In this document: positions 4,704 through 8,080 of the stretch, in pieces
Layout of the letters: every line of letters starts with the position of its first letter
How positions within the stretch are numbered: the stretch's first letter is position 1
From: CAYJOG01 sp964371695 [NCBI: uncultured bacterium]
GTDB taxonomy: Bacteria; CAYJOG01
Direction of reading: 5' to 3'
Length of the DNA stretch: 8,080 nt
NCBI GenBank assembly: GCA_964371695.1
Contig: CAYJOG010000107.1
Coordinates: forward strand, 1 to 8,080
Program-made: the position numbers and the translations under genes
Notes under the pieces: generated by a model
The model's input: the letters and a program-made list of their open reading frames with translations, nothing else
The model's database searches: none
Told to the model about the DNA's origin: nothing

Positions 4704-6739
4704 TGCACGCACCCTGGGAATGGATCAAGGAATATCTGGACACGTCGGTGGACGCCGAAGAGGCCGCACGGCGTTTCAACCTAGGGGGCCTGGAGGTGGA
4801 AGGTGTGGAAGACGGTGTGCTGCTCACCGCCCCCACCACCAACCGCGGCGACTTGCTGAGCATACGGGGTCTGGCACGGGACCTGGCCGCGCTGGGGCTG
4901 GGCACGTTCAAGGACAACACCCCCGGACTGACCAACCTGCCCCTGTCAGCGGATGACGCGGGCCTGAAAATCGTGCTGGAAGACACCGCCGCCTGTCCGC
5001 TTTATCTAGGTTGCGTGGTGACCGGCGTGCGCGTGACCGAAAGCCCTGACTGGCTGAAAACAAAACTGGAGCAGGCGGGCCAGCGGTCCATCAACACGCT
5101 GGTGGACCTCACCAATTGGGTGTGTCTGGCCCTGGGTCAACCCATGCACGCTTTTGACCTGCAAAAACTGGGCGAAAAAACCATCGTCGTGCGCCGGGCC
5201 AGAGCAGGCGAAACACTGGAAACCATCGATCACCAGCAACGTGCTCTCACTGGCGAGGATTTGGTCATCGCCACAACCGCTGGCCCCGTGGCGCTGGCGG
5301 GTGTGATGGGCGGGGCCAGCACCGAGGTGGACGAAACCACGACTTCCGTGGTGCTGGAAAGCGCCTGGTTTGCCCCCGCCGCCGTGCGGGCCACCGCCAA
5401 GGCACACGGCCAGCGCACCGAGGCCAGTGTGCGGTTCGAGAAATCCGCCGACCCCGCCGCCGCCACGCAGGCCATGGCCCTGTGCCTGTCACTCATCCGT
5501 CAACTCAACCCCGACGCCGTTTTGCACCGCGTGGTGCAGCAAGGCGCGCCGCCACAACGGGCAGGCGCCGTGAGTCTGCGTCTGGCAACACTGCCCCGCC
5601 TGCTGGGTGTTTCGCCCGCGCCCGAAAAAGTGCGCGCCCATCTGGCCAACCTGGGTTTTGAACTGGAGAAGAAATCGGACGGCTTCAACGCCACGCCCCC
5701 CAGTTGGCGGCACGACATCTCGCTGGAAGCAGACCTTGTCGAAGAAATCGCCCGGCTGGAGGGTTTCGACACCATCCCCGCCCAGGCCCCCGTGTTGCCT
5801 CTGGTGAAGGGCCAGTTGGGGGCGGCGCGCCAGTTGCAACGCAAGCTGGCGGGGCTGTTGTGGGGCATGGGGTTTCAGGAGGCGCTCACCTTCAGCATGG
5901 TGGACGCCCCCCAGGCCGCCGTGAGCTTCAGCCCCGGCCCGGCCATCGCCATCGCCAATCCCCTCACCGCCGAGGTCACCCACCTGCGCCGGTCGCTGTT
6001 GCCGTCGCTGCTGAGAGTGGCCCGACACAACCTGCACCACCGCCGGGGTGAAGTGGCGATATTCGAAATCGGCAAGGTGTTTCACGGCACGGCGGCGGAC
6101 ACACAGGAAAATCTGGTGCTGGGTCTGCTGCTGTGCGGCGCACGGCCCAAACACCTGCGGCCCTGCGCCGCCCCGCCGGGCGATTTTTATGCCCTCAAGG
6201 GCGAGGTGGAGGCCCTGCTGGCCCGCCTGGGACTGGGCCACGTCACCTTTACCCCCACCGAAACACCGGCGCTCAACCGCCTGCGCAGCGCCCGTCTGCT
6301 GGCGGGGGAGCGCCAACTGGGTTATCTGGGTGAGGTGCATCCCGTGCTGCTGCACGAACTGGACGTGCCCGAAGAAACCGTGGCCTATTGCGAGCTGGAC
6401 CTGAATACGCTGCACCTGTCACTGCCCACACCACCAGTGCGCTACCGGCCCGTGAACACACAGCCCGCCGTGGTGCGAGACCTTGCCGTGATGGTGGAGG
6501 AAAACGTGCCCGTGGGGGCGCTGCTGGCCGAGACCCGTCACGCCGGGGGCCAGCACCTGACAGAAGCCTGGGTGTTTGACCTCTACCGGGGCGCGGGTGT
6601 GGCAGAGGGCCACAAGTCCGTCGCCCTGAGCCTGCGGCTGGAAGACCCCGCAGGCGCGCTCACCGAGCAAGCCGCCGCCGCCGTGGTTCAAACCGTGGCC
6701 GCCGCACTCGCCACACGTTTTGGCGCGGTGAGGCGGTAA
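4703..6739 (+). CDS. pheT: Phenylalanyl-tRNA synthetase beta subunit (PheT), lacking the N-terminal tRNA-binding domain
   Basis: This is the partner of PheS. It is 678 residues against about 795 in E. coli. The first B1 segment (1-36, through GLEVEGVED) runs directly into the second (VLLTAPTTNRGDLLSIRGLARDLAAL, about 39-64). The EMAPII-like OB-fold B2 domain normally inserted between them is missing, including the HPxADKL and GMLCS regions. Everything downstream is present: the B3/4 editing domain (about 88-270, with RSINTLVDLTNWV and GQPMHAFD at 145-152), the B5 DNA/RNA-binding domain (about 289-365, PSWRHDISLEADLVEEIARLEGFD), the catalytic-like B6/B7 core (about 370-575), and the C-terminal ferredoxin-fold anticodon-binding domain (about 581-677, from YRPVNTQPAVVRDLAVMVEE). 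The reading frame is intact, so this is a shortened architecture rather than a broken gene. The ATG at 4703 overlaps the pheS TGA, implying translational coupling and equal subunit supply. Confidence 0.95.
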   Translation: MHAPWEWIKEYLDTSVDAEEAARRFNLGGLEVEGVEDGVLLTAPTTNRGDLLSIRGLARDLAALGLGTFKDNTPGLTNLPLSADDAGLKIVLEDTAACPLYLGCVVTGVRVTESPDWLKTKLEQAGQRSINTLVDLTNWVCLALGQPMHAFDLQKLGEKTIVVRRARAGETLETIDHQQRALTGEDLVIATTAGPVALAGVMGGASTEVDETTTSVVLESAWFAPAAVRATAKAHGQRTEASVRFEKSADPAAATQAMALCLSLIRQLNPDAVLHRVVQQGAPPQRAGAVSLRLATLPRLLGVSPAPEKVRAHLANLGFELEKKSDGFNATPPSWRHDISLEADLVEEIARLEGFDTIPAQAPVLPLVKGQLGAARQLQRKLAGLLWGMGFQEALTFSMVDAPQAAVSFSPGPAIAIANPLTAEVTHLRRSLLPSLLRVARHNLHHRRGEVAIFEIGKVFHGTAADTQENLVLGLLLCGARPKHLRPCAAPPGDFYALKGEVEALLARLGLGHVTFTPTETPALNRLRSARLLAGERQLGYLGEVHPVLLHELDVPEETVAYCELDLNTLHLSLPTPPVRYRPVNTQPAVVRDLAVMVEENVPVGALLAETRHAGGQHLTEAWVFDLYRGAGVAEGHKSVALSLRLEDPAGALTEQAAAAVVQTVAAALATRFGAVRR

Positions 6740-6772
6740 ATCAAAGCCTGCTCAAGCAGCGATTCAGGCCCC

Positions 6773-6778
6773 TATAAT
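6773..6778 (+). promoter_or_regulatory. Candidate -10 box (TATAAT) of the receiver-protein genes
   Basis: A consensus TATAAT sits in the 45-bp gap after pheT. Six bases separate it from the ATG at 6785, so normal spacing puts the first transcribed base at the A of the start codon. There is no Shine-Dalgarno site (the ATG is preceded by CCCCC) and no clear -35. A small CTGCT-CA-AGCAG stem lies at 6748-6759, about where a -35 would be; too weak to call a terminator. Confidence 0.55.
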
Positions 6779-6784
6779 GCCCCC

Positions 6785-7447
6785 ATGCGCAAAATCGTGG
6801 TCCATTTTCTGGACGGGGAGATACTCAAGGGGTTCAGCGAGCCTTTCAGCGGCAAGGACGGCGGGTTTTTTCTCGTGCCCCGCGACGCCAACAGCAACAA
6901 CGAAAAGGTGTGGGTGAACCTGAACAGCACCAAGGGCGTGTTTCTGGTGAAGGACTGGAACGACCCGGTGCCCGACATCCACAGCTACAGCACCCCCCTG
7001 GCTGCGCCGGTGGAAGTGAACGAAGAGGGCGGCACCCGCGAGGGCGGCCAGCCCATCGACCCAGGCAAATACCGCATTCTGGTGGTGGACGACGAGCCGA
7101 ACATCGTGAAGCTGGTGCAGGTGAATCTGGAGGAATCGGGTTTTGTGGTGGCCACGGCCCACAACGGCGTGGAAGCCCTGAAGGTGCTGGAGGAACTGCC
7201 GGTGCACGTGGTGGTGTGCGACATCATGATGCCCGAAATGGACGGCTACGAACTGCTCACCCGCATGCGGGCCGACAAAAAATACGCCGACATTCCGTTT
7301 CTGGCGCTCACCGCCAAAACCCAGTATCAAGACATTTTTGAAGGCTGGCAGCGGGGCGTGGACAGCTACATCACCAAACCCTTTCAGCCCGAACAACTGC
7401 TGGGAGAAATCGAGGGCATCCTGCAATTCAAGTCGGCGGACGCATGA
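6785..7447 (+). CDS. Response regulator with uncharacterised N-terminal module and C-terminal receiver domain
   Basis: The 220-residue cytoplasmic protein has two parts. Residues 97-215 are a CheY-like receiver with the full set of active residues: acidic pair Asp102/Asp103 (VVDDE), phospho-acceptor Asp146 (CDIMMPEMDG), Thr176 (LALTAK) and Lys198 (ITKPF). Residues 1-58 (beginning MRKIVVHFLDGEILKGF) look like a compact beta-rich module, followed by an acidic/Gly/Pro linker (about 59-95). The N-terminal type, with its VVHFLDG...KGF pattern, recalls small domains of unknown function seen alone or with signalling domains; I cannot name its family with certainty. There is no DNA-binding or enzymatic output domain after the receiver, so the N-terminal module is the only candidate output or targeting part. 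No histidine kinase is nearby. The TATAAT six bases before the ATG suggests its own leaderless transcript. It is followed by a coupled mini-frame and a second receiver gene. Confidence 0.85.
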   Translation: MRKIVVHFLDGEILKGFSEPFSGKDGGFFLVPRDANSNNEKVWVNLNSTKGVFLVKDWNDPVPDIHSYSTPLAAPVEVNEEGGTREGGQPIDPGKYRILVVDDEPNIVKLVQVNLEESGFVVATAHNGVEALKVLEELPVHVVVCDIMMPEMDGYELLTRMRADKKYADIPFLALTAKTQYQDIFEGWQRGVDSYITKPFQPEQLLGEIEGILQFKSADA

Positions 7448-7506
7448 AACCAGCGTGGCACTGTGCGCCCACCCTGGCCGCCCAGCCCGGTGAAAAATCG
7501 CCATGA
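7444..7506 (+). CDS. Possible 20-residue coupling mini-ORF
   Basis: A 20-codon frame, MKPAWHCAPTLAAQPGEKSP, exactly fills the gap between the two receiver genes. Its ATG (7444-7446) overlaps the TGA of the upstream gene (7445-7447) as ATGA. Its own TGA (7504-7506) overlaps the ATG of the downstream gene (7503-7505), again as ATGA. Neither start has a good Shine-Dalgarno site. The peptide shows no recognisable motif or membrane segment. The geometry suggests that terminating ribosomes could re-initiate twice and reach the second gene. It may be chance; whether the peptide itself has a role is unknown. Confidence 0.4.
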   Translation: MKPAWHCAPTLAAQPGEKSP

Positions 7507-7886
7507 GTCCCCGGCTGCCCAAGATTCTGGTGGTGGACGACGAAGAGCACATTCTTCAACTGCTGGAACTCACGCTGGGGGATCACTTTGAGGTTTATTC
7601 CGCCGTCACGGGGCGTCAGGCCCTGGAGCGCGCCATGGCGCTGAAGCCGGAGATATTACTGCTGGATGTGATGCTGCCGGGCCTGAGCGGCGTGGAAGTG
7701 GCCCGCCGCCTGCGGGAGCTGCCGGAGTTCGCCAACACACCGGTGGTGTTTCTCACGGCGCGCACCGACATGCGCGAAAGTCTGGCAGGTGTGCTGGCGG
7801 GCGCCAGCGAGGTCATCACCAAACCCTTTGATCTCGATGAACTGGCCAAACGCCTGAAGGAACTCGTGGGCCAGGGCGGGGAATAG
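7503..7886 (+). CDS. Stand-alone receiver-domain response regulator
   Basis: This 127-residue protein is a single CheY-like receiver domain with no output domain. Active residues are all present: Asp12/Asp13 (VVDDEE), phospho-acceptor Asp55 (LLLDVMLPGLSG), Thr85 (FLTART) and Lys107 (ITKPF). The segment before the Lys reads GASEVITKPF rather than the common GADDYITKPF, a mild change. It probably passes phosphate on, competes for a kinase, or acts by protein contact. The ATG at 7503 is the only start after the in-frame TGA at 7491. It lacks a strong ribosome-binding site (GTGAAAAATCGCC precedes it), which fits translation by coupling from the preceding frame. It lies 55 bases after the first regulator and is likely in the same transcript. 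The two receivers are not close copies of each other. Confidence 0.9.
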   Translation: MSPRLPKILVVDDEEHILQLLELTLGDHFEVYSAVTGRQALERAMALKPEILLLDVMLPGLSGVEVARRLRELPEFANTPVVFLTARTDMRESLAGVLAGASEVITKPFDLDELAKRLKELVGQGGE

Positions 7887-8080
7887 AGCATTTTCGGAAT
7901 GGGTGTGCCAGACATCGCCTGAAAGCCCCACCCTGGATGACGTCATTCCCGCGAAAGCGGCAGTCCAGTCAAACATAAAGAAAAACCCAGTTCTGGTGGC
8001 GCCGGCAAGATGCCTGTGCCACCAAAGAAAAAAAAGAAGAAGGTTTTTTTGTTGTTGGCTCACTGGATTCCCGCTTTGGG
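7887..8080. repeat. Non-coding repeat cluster at window end
   Basis: No gene is visible. CTGGA (7933-7937) and TCCAG (7964-7968) flank a segment holding the palindrome TGACGTCA (7938-7945) and a CCGC-GAAA-GCGG hairpin (7949-7960). Read on the minus strand this is CTGGACTGCCGCTTTCGCGGG. A related unit, CTGGATTCCCGCTTT, starts at 8063 on the plus strand, so the two form an inverted pair 94 bases apart (13 of the first 15 bases match). Such CTGGATTCCCGC...GCGGGAATGACG units are dispersed repeats in many high-GC genomes. Between them lie a 12-position hairpin (7995-8023) and an A-rich then T-rich tract (8024-8054). The second unit is cut by the window edge. Confidence 0.6.
7995..8023. repeat. Hairpin repeat, GGTGGC...GCCACC
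   Basis: GGTGGC (7995-8000) pairs with GCCACC (8018-8023). Inner bases continue the stem with one G-T pair and one mismatch up to the GGC/GCC pair around the AAGAT loop (8007-8011). On the plus strand an A-rich stretch, not a T-run, follows. On the minus strand a T-run occurs only about ten bases beyond it (7979-7985). It is therefore better read as a dispersed repeat than as a terminator of the receiver genes. Confidence 0.55.

Noticed and set aside
7656-8063. 135-codon minus-strand frame over the 3' end of the second receiver gene
   Set aside because: Most of it is antisense to the receiver domain and the rest translates repeats and A/T tracts. There is no start-site or family support.

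Overview
This is a GC-rich bacterial chromosomal segment carrying housekeeping genes, with very little space between coding blocks except for two repeat-filled gaps. No ribosomal or tRNA gene, integrase, transposase or CRISPR array is visible. The phylum cannot be fixed from the sequence. The protein families are universal. The gaps carry hairpin repeats of kinds scattered through many high-GC Gram-negative-type genomes, including a unit that reads as the spurious peptide TPHPNPLPSGGEG and a CTGGATTCCCGC-type unit. The gene order (trpDC / metK / pheST / two receiver proteins) is not the enterobacterial one, in which pheST follows rplT and precedes ihfA.

Layout. Positions 1-188 are non-coding and hold hairpin repeats. 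On the minus strand, trpD (1992-979) and trpC (992-189) overlap by 14 bases and encode two consecutive-pathway tryptophan enzymes, anthranilate phosphoribosyltransferase and indole-3-glycerol-phosphate synthase. A 102-bp divergent gap separates trpD from metK (2095-3282, plus strand), the S-adenosylmethionine synthase, which has a TATAAT box and an AGGAG ribosome-binding site. A 386-bp gap (3283-3668) is packed with inverted repeats and a T-rich tract. pheS (3669-4703) and pheT (4703-6739) follow, overlapping by one base, and encode the two subunits of phenylalanyl-tRNA synthetase. Next come two response-regulator proteins: a 220-residue protein with an uncharacterised N-terminal module plus a receiver domain (6785-7447), and a 127-residue stand-alone receiver (7503-7886). 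The final 194 bases are again non-coding repeats.

Most noteworthy: (1) PheT is about 115 residues short because the N-terminal tRNA-binding-type (OB-fold, B2) domain is cleanly absent. (2) pheS and the first regulator gene have -10 boxes placed so close to their start codons that leaderless transcripts are expected, while metK has a normal leader. (3) A 20-codon reading frame exactly bridges the two regulator genes, with ATGA stop/start overlaps at both ends, suggesting a translational relay. (4) TrpD carries Ser and Gly at two phosphoribosyl-pyrophosphate/Mg-binding positions that are normally Asp and Ser. No sensor kinase is present, so the signal read by the two regulators is unknown.
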